From Clostridia bacterium (GTDB lineage Bacteria > Bacillota > Clostridia > Oscillospirales > Acutalibacteraceae), in the NCBI GenBank assembly GCA_017521425.1, contig JAFXCQ010000029.1, positions 1 to 52,174 on the forward strand: DNA of 52,174 nucleotides. Reading direction: 5' to 3'. The notes under the pieces were generated by a model. That model had not been told where the DNA came from. It ran no database searches and was given only the letters and a program-made list of their open reading frames with translations. Below, piece by piece: positions 1-8,944 of this stretch (position 1 is the first letter of the stretch; each line of letters begins with the position of its first letter). Both the position numbers and the translations under genes were made by a program.

Positions 1-470
1 ATTTTATATTTTGTATTTTTTACTATTTCCACTTTTAGCTTTTTTGTTTTTTATATTTTAATTTTCAGAATTCTATATTTTATTTTTCACTAATTTTTCA
101 GATTGTTTTTTCAAAAAAGTTTTTTATTTAAAAAAATAAAAACTCAAACAAAAAATATTTTTAATAAAATTTCAAAAATAAAACACTGTAGTTACAAAAA
201 TAAATTTTAATTAAAACAGCAAAATAAAAATTAAATCAATCACAAAAAACAAAAATAATATAAGAACAACTGACTCAACAAAAATAAAAATTGAAACAAA
301 ATTAAATGATTAAATCAAAACATCTTTGATGCATTATTTTTAAAAATATTTCTCAGAAACATTTTTAAAAATAAACAAATAAAACGAACACCTGAAAACT
401 TTTTAGCGTGTTCGTTTTACTTTTTCATTTTATTATATTATTTAATTTTTGCTATTTTTTGTAAATTTAT
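1..470. other. AT-rich stretch without a gene
   Basis: Extremely AT-rich DNA with long A and T runs and no plausible reading frame or ribosome site. The only structure I can support is the terminator at 381-419. Short A/T hairpins around 75-130 are expected by chance at this composition. Confidence 0.7.
381..419 (-). terminator. Terminator after the glycosyltransferase
   Basis: Inverted repeat AAAACGAACAC / GTGTTCGTTTT around a 15-16-nt loop. On the minus strand it is followed by an AT-rich tract. It lies about 50 nt downstream of the glycosyltransferase stop. Confidence 0.7.
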
Positions 471-1550
471 TTATTTTAGCATTTTTAATCTTTCTCTTGC
501 CTGAGCATAACCTTGACGTCCTGCTAAACCGTAGTATTCACGCGCTTTAGCACTGTTTCCAGTCACTTCGTAAAATACACCTAAATTAAATGCAGCTTTA
601 AATGAACCACAACCAACTACTCCATCATTTTTTTTATTTTCACCAATCTGTAAACATTTTAAATATGATTTTTCAATCTCAGGAAAAAAATTTATATATT
701 TATTTATATCAGATAAAACTGCTTTCATATAAAACATTCCACAAGCAAAATAAAAGTCAGCAGAATCATTTAAATTATTTTTTTCATTTTCTATTATTTT
801 AATTCCAACATCATTTTTATTTATTTCCGATAAATTATAAATATAAGAAATTATTCCAGTTTTTCTATAATCTGATTTTATATTTTTCGAATTATTATAA
901 AACTTCTCAAAAAAATCGTCTGCTTCATTAAATCTTTTTAATATCCACAGTGTTTTTGCAATCTGATATAAAATATACGGATTATTTTCATCGTTCTTTA
1001 ATTCTTTTAACAGAATATCTAAATTTCGTTCACCTTTGCCCTCTTGCATATAACCATCATGGTCAAAAGTGAGAGGTAATGCAACACCATCTAAATCCGA
1101 ATCAACCTGCTCGTGAATTGCACCACGATATTTTATACCTTTGGGTATTAAACGCGGTATCTTTATTTTACTTTTGCTTATTTCACCATCCGACTCTTTG
1201 TATGAGTTAAGCAATTCAATATATCCAATTCGTGCCTCTCCAGCTAAAAACCTCTCAATATCCCTTCTTTTACCGTCAATTAAGTACTCATCTGCATCCA
1301 AAATCAAGTTCCACTCACACTCTGACTGTTCTAACGAAAAATTGCGGGCTGCTGCAAAGTCATTTATCCACTCGAAATGTGAAATATGTGCACCATATTT
1401 CTTTGCTATTTCTACTGTTCTGTCGGTAGAACCTGTATCAGTAATATATATTTCATCAACAAGATTTCTTACAGCCTTGAGACACTTTTCAAGGCAGCGT
1501 TCCTCGTTCTTTACTATCATTACTAAACCTAACGTTTTCTTTGTTGCCAT
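471..1550 (-). CDS. Family 2 glycosyltransferase with C-terminal TPR-like region
   Basis: Probable glycosyltransferase that transfers a sugar from a nucleotide-sugar donor; the acceptor is unknown. The first ~100 residues have the GT-A signature of family GT2: LVMIVKNEE at the start, TDTGSTDRT for nucleotide binding and the metal-binding LDADEYL. The part after residue ~190 is helical with TPR-like segments (NPYILYQIAKTLWILKRFNEAD and ending AREYYGLAGRQGYAQARERL). This SunS-like GT2-TPR layout is common in Clostridia for glycosylation of peptides or surface proteins. The start is supported by GAGGAGAA upstream. It is encoded just downstream of the Nudix gene on the same strand. The acceptor cannot be read from the context. 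Confidence 0.85.
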   Translation of the reverse strand: MATKKTLGLVMIVKNEERCLEKCLKAVRNLVDEIYITDTGSTDRTVEIAKKYGAHISHFEWINDFAAARNFSLEQSECEWNLILDADEYLIDGKRRDIERFLAGEARIGYIELLNSYKESDGEISKSKIKIPRLIPKGIKYRGAIHEQVDSDLDGVALPLTFDHDGYMQEGKGERNLDILLKELKNDENNPYILYQIAKTLWILKRFNEADDFFEKFYNNSKNIKSDYRKTGIISYIYNLSEINKNDVGIKIIENEKNNLNDSADFYFACGMFYMKAVLSDINKYINFFPEIEKSYLKCLQIGENKKNDGVVGCGSFKAAFNLGVFYEVTGNSAKAREYYGLAGRQGYAQARERLKMLK

Positions 1551-1570
1551 ATCAAAATTCTCCTCGTCGA

Positions 1571-2113
1571 TTATTTTCGACCTTGTAAATATTTCTCTGC
1601 CTTGAGAATTATAGTCTGTGTTTTAGAATCTTTTATTTCACCATTCATAACTTTTTCTACCGCTTCAGTAAGTGGCATCTCTAAAACATTTATAAATTCG
1701 TCTTCATCTAAATCCTGCTCACCACTTACTAAATCTGTCGCAAGATACAAGTGAATTATTTCATCTATCAAAGCAGGTGTTGTGTACATTTCACCTAAAT
1801 AAGCTATATTATTTGCACTAAGTCCAGTTTCTTCACGAAGCTCGCGCTTTGCAGCATCGAGTGGAATTTCACCCTTATCAAGTTTACCCGCAGGTGCTTC
1901 TAAAGTAACTTTATTAAACGCATACCTGAACTGATTAACGAATATTACATTTCCGTCATCAGTGATAGGGAGAACGCATACAGCACCGGGATGTCTTATT
2001 ACCTCTCTGACACCCTGTTTTCCGTTAGGTAATAAAATTTCATCTCTGAACAAATGTATTGCCACTCCATCAAAAATTTCTTCAGATGTAAGCTTTTTTT
2101 CTGTTAATTTCAC
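1571..2113 (-). CDS. Nudix hydrolase, ADP-ribose pyrophosphatase type
   Basis: Hydrolyses ADP-ribose or a related nucleoside diphosphate to AMP plus a phosphosugar. The Nudix box is intact: GKLDKGEIPLDAAKRELREETGL holds the G-x5-E-x7-REUxEE pattern. The N-terminal part (LTEKKLTSEEIFDG, then IRHPGAVCVLPI) matches the ADP-ribose pyrophosphatase subgroup. I place the start at the GTG at 2113: AGGGTG lies 7 nt upstream, and a TTGCAA-17-TAAAAT promoter has its -10 box downstream of the longer alternative ATG at 2152. The protein is then 180 residues, normal for the family. It is transcribed towards the glycosyltransferase with a 20-nt gap, so the two are probably co-transcribed. Confidence 0.85.
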   Translation of the reverse strand: MKLTEKKLTSEEIFDGVAIHLFRDEILLPNGKQGVREVIRHPGAVCVLPITDDGNVIFVNQFRYAFNKVTLEAPAGKLDKGEIPLDAAKRELREETGLSANNIAYLGEMYTTPALIDEIIHLYLATDLVSGEQDLDEDEFINVLEMPLTEAVEKVMNGEIKDSKTQTIILKAEKYLQGRK

Positions 2114-2142
2114 TTTAACACACCCTTTAATTTTATAATTAG

Positions 2143-2171
2143 ATTTTACCATATAATAATTTTTCTTGCAA
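2143..2171 (-). promoter_or_regulatory. Promoter of the Nudix gene
   Basis: TTGCAA (2166-2171), 17-bp spacer, TAAAAT (2143-2148) read on the minus strand. Its position rules out the ATG at 2152 as the start codon. Confidence 0.55.
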
Positions 2172-2221
2172 CAATTATAAATACATTATATAATAGTATT
2201 TGAATTGAGGTGTTATTTATA

Positions 2222-2827
2222 ATGTATTTATATATAATAAGACACGGCGAAACCTATGGAAACATTAATGGTGATGGATTTACTGAAACTGATTTGACTG
2301 ACAACGGCTTGAATCAGGCATTTCTTTTAGGTGAACGCTTCAAAGATGAAAGAATTGATGCGATTTACACAAGTAATTTGATTCGTGCGGTAAAGACAGG
2401 TAGCGAGATATACAAATACCATAAACACGCGAATTTTAATATTTTTACGAGTTTAATGGAAAAAGGTACTGATAAAGATTACACAGGCTTACCTGATGAT
2501 GTATTGTTGAATATTGTACCTGAAGCAATTGTCAGAGAAAGGGCAGCTTTAGGTGAAGAAGACCAGGAGAAAGCTCTCGAGAGAGCAAAAAGAGTTATAA
2601 ATACAATTCTTTCTGAAAATGATGACAATAGTAATATTGTTATTGTCGCTCATGGTATGTTTAATACATATTTAATATTAGCGGCAACTGGTCTTGGTTT
2701 AATTCCCGATTTTAACTTTTCACAAAACAATACTGGTGTTACGCTTATTCGTTATTTATATGAAGATGGAGTTAAAAAGACTAAATTGACTTATGTAAAT
2801 GACTGCACACATTTAATTGAAAATTGA
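2222..2827 (+). CDS. Histidine phosphatase family protein
   Basis: Phosphoglycerate-mutase-like phosphohydrolase. The catalytic RHG motif is at the very N-terminus (YLYIIRHGETYGN), and the second catalytic histidine is in IVIVAHGMFNTYL. The TSNLIRAVKTGSEI segment is also typical of the family. The substrate cannot be predicted. The ATG at 2222 is chosen because GAGGTG lies 9 nt upstream; a GTG further 5' overlaps that ribosome site. It is divergent from the Nudix gene. The last codons and the stop fall inside the left arm of a palindromic repeat (2813-3008), so the natural C-terminus may have been changed by that insertion. Confidence 0.85.
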   Translation: MYLYIIRHGETYGNINGDGFTETDLTDNGLNQAFLLGERFKDERIDAIYTSNLIRAVKTGSEIYKYHKHANFNIFTSLMEKGTDKDYTGLPDDVLLNIVPEAIVRERAALGEEDQEKALERAKRVINTILSENDDNSNIVIVAHGMFNTYLILAATGLGLIPDFNFSQNNTGVTLIRYLYEDGVKKTKLTYVNDCTHLIEN

Positions 2828-3008
2828 AAATGTAAAATTTAAATTTTCGGAACGCTTCGCGTTGATTATATAAAGAATAAAAAATGCATCTTATTATTTA
2901 TAGTTGGTACTACAAATAACTTTAAATGATAAGGTGCACTTTCTTTTATAATATTATAATTGCGTCGCAGACCCTTAATTTTCAATTCTCAACTTTCAAT
3001 TTTACATT
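2813..3008. repeat. Palindromic intergenic element, MITE-like
   Basis: The ends are imperfect inverted repeats made of TTGAAAATTGAAAATGTAAA and AATTTTCAA..CTTTCAATTTTACATT. A second inverted pair lies inside (AATGCATCTTATTATTTATAG against CTTTAAATGATAAGGTGCACTT), with GC-rich patches CGGAACGCTTCGCG and GCGTCGCAGACC in each arm. There is no coding capacity. It is probably a non-autonomous element; no target duplication could be defined with confidence. Confidence 0.5.
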
Positions 3009-3050
3009 ATAAATAAAAACACTCCGACTATGCGGAGTGTTTTTATTTAT
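3008..3050 (-). terminator. Terminator of RNase P RNA
   Basis: Long perfect hairpin: ATAAATAAAAACACTCCG pairs with CGGAGTGTTTTTATTTAT around a short loop. The minus-strand copy ends in a T tract directly after the RNase P RNA 3' end. Confidence 0.85.
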
Positions 3051-3052
3051 AA

Positions 3053-3394
3053 ATCGGTAAAACTGTAAGCCGGGTTTTGTCGTTTAAGGCAATCATCTAT
3101 CTACACCTTGCGTTACCACAAGGTTCAAGCCACCCTTCGGGGTTGCGAATAAATCGCTGTCCGGCAAACTCCCCATTCGGTGTTGCATCAAGTAGGGTTT
3201 ACATGGCAGTATTGTCTCCAATACCCCGGTGAGCTCTTACCTCGCCTTTCCACCCTTACCGTAAAAACGGCGGTATATCTCTGTTGCACTTTCCCTAAGG
3301 TTACCCTCGGCGGCCGTTAGCCGTTACTCTGCCGTGTGATGCCCGGACTTTCCTCGTCTGTGTTACCACATCCGCGACTGCCCATTTTACCGAT
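3053..3394 (-). ncRNA. rnpB: RNase P RNA
   Basis: Catalytic RNA that removes 5' leaders from tRNA precursors. On the minus strand the conserved 5' block GAGGAAAGTCCGGGC is present, followed by GGCAGAGTAACGGC and CGCCGAGGGTAACC. Near the 3' end is the universal AAAACCCGGCTTACAG. The two ends pair as helix P1 (ATCGGTAAAAT with GTTTTACCGAT), which sets the boundaries to about 342 nt, the usual bacterial length. A consensus promoter (3400-3428) and a strong terminator (3008-3050) frame it. It lies directly downstream of nadC, so some read-through from the nad operon is possible. Confidence 0.95.
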
Positions 3395-3399
3395 GACTT

Positions 3400-3428
3400 A
3401 TTTTAATATATTTTTTCAAGTTAGTCAA
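3400..3428 (-). promoter_or_regulatory. rnpB promoter
   Basis: TTGACT (3423-3428), 17-bp spacer, TAAAAT (3400-3405) on the minus strand. The predicted start, ~7 nt downstream, coincides with the 5' end of helix P1. Confidence 0.75.
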
Positions 3429-3479
3429 GGTCGATTTTTTTAGACCTAACAAATTTCATACAGGCTAAAACGCTTTATT

Positions 3480-4316
3480 TCAAGCCATTCTCATCGAAAT
3501 ATCAAAAGCAGAAACAGAATGAGTCAAAGCACCTATTGAAAGAATATCAACGCCTAAAAGTGCTACTGAACGAAGTCTTTCTGGTGTAAGGTTACCTGAT
3601 GCTTCAAGCAAAGCTTTTTTATCAACTATTTTCACAGCCTCTGCCATAGTGTCATTATCCATATTATCAAGCATAATAATATCTGCACCAGCTGAAAGTG
3701 CTTCTTTAACTTCTTCTAATGTTCTTGTTTCAACTTCAATTTTAACTGTATGGCCTATTTTTTCTCTTAAAGCTTTTACTGCTGGCGTAATTCCGCCTTT
3801 TGCATCAATGTGATTATCTTTAAGCATTGCACAGTCAGATAAATTATAACGATGGTTTTTACCACCACCACAGGTAACAGCATATTTTTGTAATGAGCGA
3901 AGTCCAGGCAAAGTCTTTCTTGTGTCTGCAATAGTAGCAGCTGTGCCTTCTATTTGTTTAACACATTCATTTGTCAGAGTTGCAATACCACTCATGTGCT
4001 GAAGAAGGTTAAGTGCAGTTCTTTCACCTTTTAAAAGATAAATAGTTCTACCCTCAATCTCAGCAATTATATCGCCTTTTTTGATATTTTTACCGTCTTT
4101 TTGATATAGAGTATATGTAAACTCTTCATCTAAAAGACTGAAAACTCTCATAGCAACCTCTATACCGCAAAGCACACCATCTGCTTTTGCAATAAATTTT
4201 GCTTTGCTTTTTTCGTTTTCATCGAGCAAATAATCAGTAGCAACATCAATATAGTTTATATCTTCCTGAATTGCTCTTTTAATAACATCATCAATATAAA
4301 ACTGTGGCAATATCAT
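3480..4316 (-). CDS. nadC: Nicotinate-nucleotide pyrophosphorylase (carboxylating)
   Basis: Quinolinate phosphoribosyltransferase: turns quinolinate and PRPP into nicotinate mononucleotide, the third step of de novo NAD synthesis. Family landmarks are present: EDINYIDVATDYLL near the N-terminus, ERTALNLLQHMSGIAT, the substrate-binding DTRKTLPGLRSLQKYAVTCGGGKNHR (written here by its key residues T-R-K-T and H-R), LKDNHI, EVETRTLEE and the LEASGNLT loop. The length of 278 residues is normal. The ATG overlaps the nadB stop by 4 nt, which indicates translational coupling in a nadA-nadB-nadC operon. Confidence 0.95.
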   Translation of the reverse strand: MILPQFYIDDVIKRAIQEDINYIDVATDYLLDENEKSKAKFIAKADGVLCGIEVAMRVFSLLDEEFTYTLYQKDGKNIKKGDIIAEIEGRTIYLLKGERTALNLLQHMSGIATLTNECVKQIEGTAATIADTRKTLPGLRSLQKYAVTCGGGKNHRYNLSDCAMLKDNHIDAKGGITPAVKALREKIGHTVKIEVETRTLEEVKEALSAGADIIMLDNMDNDTMAEAVKIVDKKALLEASGNLTPERLRSVALLGVDILSIGALTHSVSAFDISMRMA

Positions 4317-5782
4317 TTGTCTGCCTCCCTTAAAATAATATAAGCAACTGTCGCAAGCGAAAGTGCTTCACAATAATCTGCAGTTATTGCAAACTTACCA
4401 TTTCTTAATCTGTTTAAAATTGCTTCAATTCGCTTTTTACCCTGATGAATTGCGCCTTCGTCAGGTATTACGAAATATGCTTTTTGCATTATTTCTCTTA
4501 TTTCTGTTCTTGTACCTTTGGGTAATGGCGCACCATTATAATCTTCCGCTTCAACTGGTTGTTCCTTTACCGCGTAAAAATTAGCATTTATACATCTTAC
4601 AATATCTTCTGCAGCACGTCTGCCAAAAACAAGTGCTTCTAAAAGTGAATTACTTGCAAGACGATTTTTACCATGAACACCTGTGCAAGCACATTCACCC
4701 GCTGCATAAAGTCTTGGTAAGGTTGTCTTTGCATTAAGGTCTGTTTCAATACCACCCATAAGGTAATGTTGGCAAGGAAAAATCGGTATTAAATCCTTAC
4801 TTATATCGACTCCCTGTGCTAAACATCCGGCATAAATACCAGGAAACCGTTTTTTCAAATATTCTTCACCTTTATATCGGATATCAAGATAGAAATTATT
4901 ACTGCCAAGCCTTCTTGATTCCATAATAATTGAACGCGAAACAACATCTCTTGGTGCTAACTCGAGGCGCTCGTCGTATCTGTCCATAAATCTTTCTTTA
5001 TTACAATTTAAAAGATACGCACCCTCACCACGAACTGCTTCACTTATCAAGAATTGCTCACGATTAGCACCATTGAATGCAGTAGGGTGAAATTGCACAT
5101 AGCTTAAATTCTTAATTGACGCACCCATTTCGTAAGCCAATCTTATACCATCACCTGTCGCAACAGATGGGTTTGTTGTGTATTTATAAACTCTGCCGAT
5201 ACCACCTGATGCTAAAAGGCAGAATGAAGCGAATACTGTTTTAAATTCACCCTCTGACATAACAGTTGCTTTGAATCCATTAGTTATACGGGACATTGTA
5301 GTTACCATTGCGTTATCACAAAGTGTCACATTTGGCAAATTCTGCACCGCTAAAACCAATTTATCAACCATTTCTTTACCAGAAGTGTCTTTGTGGTGTA
5401 AAATTCTTCGCTTTGAGTGTCCGCCCTCAAGAGTTTTTATAAGCTCGCCATTTTCATCGCGGTCATACTCAACACCATACTCAATTGTACGAAGCACATC
5501 GCGGGGACCTTCTTCAACAAGAGTTCTTACTGCATCGTGGTCATTTTTTCTGCCACCTGCAATTAAAGTATCTTCAAAATGGAAATCGTAGCTATCATTT
5601 TCCAAATCAAGCACACAAGCAACACCGCCCTGTGCTAATGAGCTGTTTGAAATGTGCCTTTCTTTTTTTGAAAGCATAAGAATACTGACCGTAGGTGGAA
5701 AGTTGAGTGCAGCATAAAGCCCTGCAATACCGCTACCTACGATTATTACATCATATGAATTTTTTAGTTCAGAAAGCTTCAT
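4313..5782 (-). CDS. nadB: L-aspartate oxidase
   Basis: FAD enzyme that oxidises L-aspartate to iminoaspartate, the substrate of NadA. The dinucleotide-binding motif DVIIVGSGIAGLYAAL is at the N-terminus. The succinate-dehydrogenase-like active region includes SLAQGGVA, GGHSKRRILHHKDTSG, YVQFHPTAF, the catalytic-loop arginine region RGEGAYLLN, and the FAD-binding end MGGIETDLNAKTTLPRLYAAGE..CTGVHGKNRLASNSLLEALVFG. The C-terminal part is shorter than in E. coli NadB (489 residues here), as is common in Clostridia. The start follows nadA by 6 nt, so it belongs to the nad operon. Confidence 0.95.
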   Translation of the reverse strand: MKLSELKNSYDVIIVGSGIAGLYAALNFPPTVSILMLSKKERHISNSSLAQGGVACVLDLENDSYDFHFEDTLIAGGRKNDHDAVRTLVEEGPRDVLRTIEYGVEYDRDENGELIKTLEGGHSKRRILHHKDTSGKEMVDKLVLAVQNLPNVTLCDNAMVTTMSRITNGFKATVMSEGEFKTVFASFCLLASGGIGRVYKYTTNPSVATGDGIRLAYEMGASIKNLSYVQFHPTAFNGANREQFLISEAVRGEGAYLLNCNKERFMDRYDERLELAPRDVVSRSIIMESRRLGSNNFYLDIRYKGEEYLKKRFPGIYAGCLAQGVDISKDLIPIFPCQHYLMGGIETDLNAKTTLPRLYAAGECACTGVHGKNRLASNSLLEALVFGRRAAEDIVRCINANFYAVKEQPVEAEDYNGAPLPKGTRTEIREIMQKAYFVIPDEGAIHQGKKRIEAILNRLRNGKFAITADYCEALSLATVAYIILREADK

Positions 5783-5788
5783 ATTTCA

Positions 5789-6706
5789 TCAACCTAATTC
5801 TAACATTTTTTCAATGCTTTTGAGTGCCTTTTGTCTTAAATCTTCGTCTAATTGTATATTTTCGCCTTGTTCACCGATTACTGCTTTATAAACATCCTCT
5901 AAAGTGGTAATTTTCATATCCTCACAAACAAGCTTTTCACTTGAAAGCTGAATGAATCTTTCACCATTTTCTTCGTGGGTTGAAAGGTAATCTACAACAC
6001 CGCGCTCTGTTCCGATAATAACCTTGCCATTATGAGATTTTGCATATTTTATAATCTCAGAAGTAGCGCCAATCATATCGGCATGCTCTAAAACTTCTTC
6101 AGGGGATTCGGGGTGTACCGCAAATACTGCATCAGGGTGTTCTTTTTTGAGATTTATAATATCCTCTTTTGTAAGCTTGTCATGCACAGGGCAGAAGCCA
6201 TCCCAGAGAATTATATTCTTCTCAGGAATCTGCTTTTTAACATAAGAACCTAAATTTTTATCAGGAATAAAAAGAATATCTTTATTCTTCAATGCTTTTA
6301 CTATTTTTAAAGCAGAAGAGCTTGTCACACAAACATCACACTCTGCTTTTAATGCTGCAGTAGTATTTATATAAGCAACAACTGCTGTATCAGGGTTTTC
6401 GCTTTTAAACTTTCTTACTCTTTCAGGTGAAATCTGTTCTGCCATAAGGCAAGTAGCAGAGGGCACCGGCAATATCACTTCTGTTTCAGGGGAAAGAATT
6501 TTAACACTTTCTGCCATAAATCTTACACCGCACATAATAACTCTTTTGCCTTTTAATTCTTTTGCTTTCTGGCTTAAAAAGAAGCTGTCACCTGTAACAT
6601 CTGCAACATCTATAATATCAGGATTCTGATAGGTGTGAGCAAGAATAATCGTATCGCGTTTTTTGGCTTCCTCGACTATTTTAGTTTTTAATTCATTTAC
6701 TGTCAT
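5789..6706 (-). CDS. nadA: Quinolinate synthase A
   Basis: [4Fe-4S] enzyme that condenses iminoaspartate with dihydroxyacetone phosphate to quinolinate. The three cluster cysteines expected in NadA are visible at C86 (PSATCLMAE), C126 (CDVCVTSSSA) and C261 (KLVCEDMK). Other family motifs are ILAHTYQNPDI, GDSFFLSQKA, CGVRFMAESVKIL, DKNLGSYV and HPESP. At 305 residues it is a standard short-form NadA. It is first in the nadA-nadB-nadC operon. AAGGGGT lies upstream of the ATG, and AT-rich DNA with TATAAT-like boxes precedes it. I see no NAD riboswitch in the leader. Confidence 0.95.
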   Translation of the reverse strand: MTVNELKTKIVEEAKKRDTIILAHTYQNPDIIDVADVTGDSFFLSQKAKELKGKRVIMCGVRFMAESVKILSPETEVILPVPSATCLMAEQISPERVRKFKSENPDTAVVAYINTTAALKAECDVCVTSSSALKIVKALKNKDILFIPDKNLGSYVKKQIPEKNIILWDGFCPVHDKLTKEDIINLKKEHPDAVFAVHPESPEEVLEHADMIGATSEIIKYAKSHNGKVIIGTERGVVDYLSTHEENGERFIQLSSEKLVCEDMKITTLEDVYKAVIGEQGENIQLDEDLRQKALKSIEKMLELG

Positions 6707-6867
6707 AAATCATACCCCTTTGATACAATTATATAGCATATCATAATTATATCATTATTTTCATATAACACAATATTAAATTTCCCAAAAATGAGTTATT
6801 ATCCTTATTTCTTTTTGTTAAATCCTTAAAAGATTCACAAAATAAGTAAATAGTATTTGTATAACTA

Positions 6868-6896
6868 TTGAAATAAACTGAATTATGTTGTAAAAT
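6868..6896 (+). promoter_or_regulatory. glyA promoter
   Basis: TTGAAA (6868-6873), 17-bp spacer, TAAAAT (6891-6896). The ribosome site AGGAG at 6924-6928 follows, 7 nt before the glyA ATG. Confidence 0.75.
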
Positions 6897-6935
6897 ATAC
6901 GAGATTTAAAGACTTATTTTTATAGGAGAAAAACA

Positions 6936-8192
6936 ATGAACGAATTCATTTCAAAAAACTTTGATATTTTAAGTTCTGCAGATGAAGAATTATTTGAAGC
7001 ATTCCAAAGTGAATTAGCGCGTCAGGCAAGAAACATTGAGCTTATTGCAAGTGAAAACTACACTTCTCCTGCTGTTATGGCAGCAAGTGGTAGCATTCTC
7101 ACAAACAAATACGCAGAAGGTTATCCCGGCAAAAGATATTATGGTGGTTGTGAATGCGTTGATATTGCAGAAAATATTGCAATTGAAAGAGCAAAGAAAC
7201 TTTTCGGTTGTGAATTTGCAAATGTTCAGCCACACTCTGGTTCACAAGCAAACTTCGCGGTATATTTTGCACTTTTAAACCCCGGTGACACAGTTTTAGG
7301 TATGAGCCTCTCTGATGGTGGTCACTTAACACACGGTTCACCTGTGAATGTAAGTGGTAAATATTTTGATTTTCAAAGCTATGGTGTAGATGAGAACGGA
7401 TATTTAGATTATGATGCTCTCGAAAAGAAAGCAAACGAATGTAAACCAAAGCTTATTGTTGCAGGTGCTTCTGCATACCCAAGAACTATTGATTTTAAGA
7501 GAATCAAAGAAATTGCAGATAGTGTAAATGCTCTCTTTATGGTTGATATGGCTCATATTGCAGGTCTCGTTGCAAGTGACAGACATCCCTCACCATTCCC
7601 TTACGCGGATGTGGTTACTTCTACAACTCACAAAACTCTTCGTGGTCCTCGTGGTGGTCTTATTCTCACAAATAACGAGGAAATCGCTACAAAGGTAAAC
7701 AAAGCAATATTCCCGGGTATTCAGGGTGGGCCTTTAATGCACGTAATTGCTGCAAAGGCTATTTGCTTTGGCGAAGCACTTAAGCCTGAATTCAAAGAAT
7801 ATGGTAAAAGAGTTATTTCAAACTGTAAAGCACTTGAAAATGCTCTTTGTGCACAAGGGATTGATATGGTATCTGGTGGCTCTGACAACCACTTACTTTT
7901 ACTTGATTTACGCTCACTTGGTATCACAGGTAAGGAATTAGAGCACAGACTTGATAATGTTTATATTACAGTAAATAAAAACTCAATTCCTAATGACCCT
8001 CAAAAACCATTTGTTACAAGTGGTGTAAGAATTGGTACTGCAGCTACTTCTACAAGAGGTTTTGGTGCTCACGAAATGTTAAAAATCGCAGAGTTCATAA
8101 AATTAGCGGCGACAGATTACGAAAATAATATTGATTATATCCGTAATGGTGTTACTGAAATTTGCAATAAATTTCCATTGTATAATAAATGA
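6936..8192 (+). CDS. glyA: Serine hydroxymethyltransferase
   Basis: PLP enzyme that interconverts serine plus tetrahydrofolate with glycine plus methylene-tetrahydrofolate, feeding the one-carbon pool. Family motifs run in order: [72 protein letters not shown], and [15 protein letters not shown] with the PLP lysine at about K233. The end [16 protein letters not shown] is also typical. The 418-residue length is normal. It has its own promoter and terminator and is therefore monocistronic. Confidence 0.96.
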   Translation: MNEFISKNFDILSSADEELFEAFQSELARQARNIELIASENYTSPAVMAASGSILTNKYAEGYPGKRYYGGCECVDIAENIAIERAKKLFGCEFANVQPHSGSQANFAVYFALLNPGDTVLGMSLSDGGHLTHGSPVNVSGKYFDFQSYGVDENGYLDYDALEKKANECKPKLIVAGASAYPRTIDFKRIKEIADSVNALFMVDMAHIAGLVASDRHPSPFPYADVVTSTTHKTLRGPRGGLILTNNEEIATKVNKAIFPGIQGGPLMHVIAAKAICFGEALKPEFKEYGKRVISNCKALENALCAQGIDMVSGGSDNHLLLLDLRSLGITGKELEHRLDNVYITVNKNSIPNDPQKPFVTSGVRIGTAATSTRGFGAHEMLKIAEFIKLAATDYENNIDYIRNGVTEICNKFPLYNK

Positions 8193-8232
8193 GTAAATGG
8201 CGACAAGCAATAAAGCTTGTCGCCATTTACTT
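8192..8232 (+). terminator. glyA terminator
   Basis: Perfect hairpin AGTAAATGGCGACAAGC / GCTTGTCGCCATTTACT with a 5-7-nt loop, starting at the glyA stop codon. The 3' side runs into TTTAAAAG, so U-tract support is modest. Confidence 0.75.
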
Positions 8233-8272
8233 TAAAAGAAAGGAACAATGAAAAAATCAAACAACATTAAAC

Positions 8273-8800
8273 TTAATCATCATAATCAGGAACAATCAAA
8301 CCATAGCCCGAATCCTTACGACCGTAAACTACATTTATAATTCCTGTGTCTGCATTAAGAAACATATAGAACTGATGTCCTAATAAATTCATTTGCAGAA
8401 TTGCTTCTTCAACACTCTGTGGTTTCAAAGCAACTGTTTTTTCACGAATCAAATCAAATTCAGATTCTTCTTCAATATCAAAATCAACAAAATCTTCAAA
8501 AGCAGCTGCTCTCAACTTCTTTTCAAGTCTTGTTTTATTTTTTCTTATCTGACGAATGAGTGAATCAACACACTCATCAAGGGCATCGTTAATATTGTCG
8601 GCTCTCTCCTCTGCACGGAAAATCATTCCGCCTTTATTAACTGTTACTTCAACAGACTGATAATTTTTTTCAACTGTTGCGGTAACCTTTGCTACTGCAT
8701 CTTCGCCGAAAAGCTTTTCAACCTTTAAAAGTCGTTTTTCAGTTCTTGAGCGAAAATCTTCGCGCGGATTACATTTGCGACCGATAATAGTAATATTCAT
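8273..8800 (-). CDS. hpf: Ribosome hibernation promoting factor, long form
   Basis: Binds the 30S subunit at the mRNA/tRNA channel and dimerises 70S ribosomes into inactive 100S particles in stationary phase. The N-terminal domain (residues 1-100: MNITIIGRKCNPREDFRSRTEKRLLKVEKLF, later RAEERADNINDALDECVDSLIRQIRKNKTRL) is the S30AE fold. The C-terminal dimerisation domain (from ~120: REKTVALKPQSVEEAILQMNLLGHQFYMFLNADTG, then VVYGRKDSGYGLI) marks the long form found in Firmicutes. AAGGGGA lies upstream of the ATG. A perfect 14-bp palindrome overlaps the promoter -10 box, so a dedicated regulator is likely. Confidence 0.93.
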   Translation of the reverse strand: MNITIIGRKCNPREDFRSRTEKRLLKVEKLFGEDAVAKVTATVEKNYQSVEVTVNKGGMIFRAEERADNINDALDECVDSLIRQIRKNKTRLEKKLRAAAFEDFVDFDIEEESEFDLIREKTVALKPQSVEEAILQMNLLGHQFYMFLNADTGIINVVYGRKDSGYGLIVPDYDD

Positions 8801-8822
8801 AGAAACATCCCCTTTGCTTAGT

Positions 8823-8880
8823 GTGAGTATATTAAACTATATATTGTTTTAATATACTCACTCTATAGTTTCTATGACAA
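8823..8880 (-). promoter_or_regulatory. hpf promoter with palindromic operator-like site
   Basis: On the minus strand TTGTCA (8875-8880), an 18-bp spacer and TATATT (8851-8856). The arms GTGAGTATATTAAA (8823-8836) and TTTAATATACTCAC (8848-8861) are perfect inverted repeats around an 11-nt centre. The right arm contains the -10 box, so a protein bound here would block transcription. Confidence 0.55.
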
Positions 8881-8944
8881 TAATAACATTTATAAATATA
8901 ATTGTCAATAACTTTTGTGTATTTTGTACAATTCTCTCTTATTT

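Noticed and set aside
2210-2827. GTG start at 2210 for the histidine phosphatase.
   Set aside because: It would overlap the GAGGTG ribosome site that serves the ATG at 2222, and the RHG motif normally lies close to the N-terminus.
6707-6935. An NAD-sensing riboswitch or NiaR operator before nadA.
   Set aside because: The leader is short and AT-rich and shows no conserved hairpin pair or clear operator palindrome.
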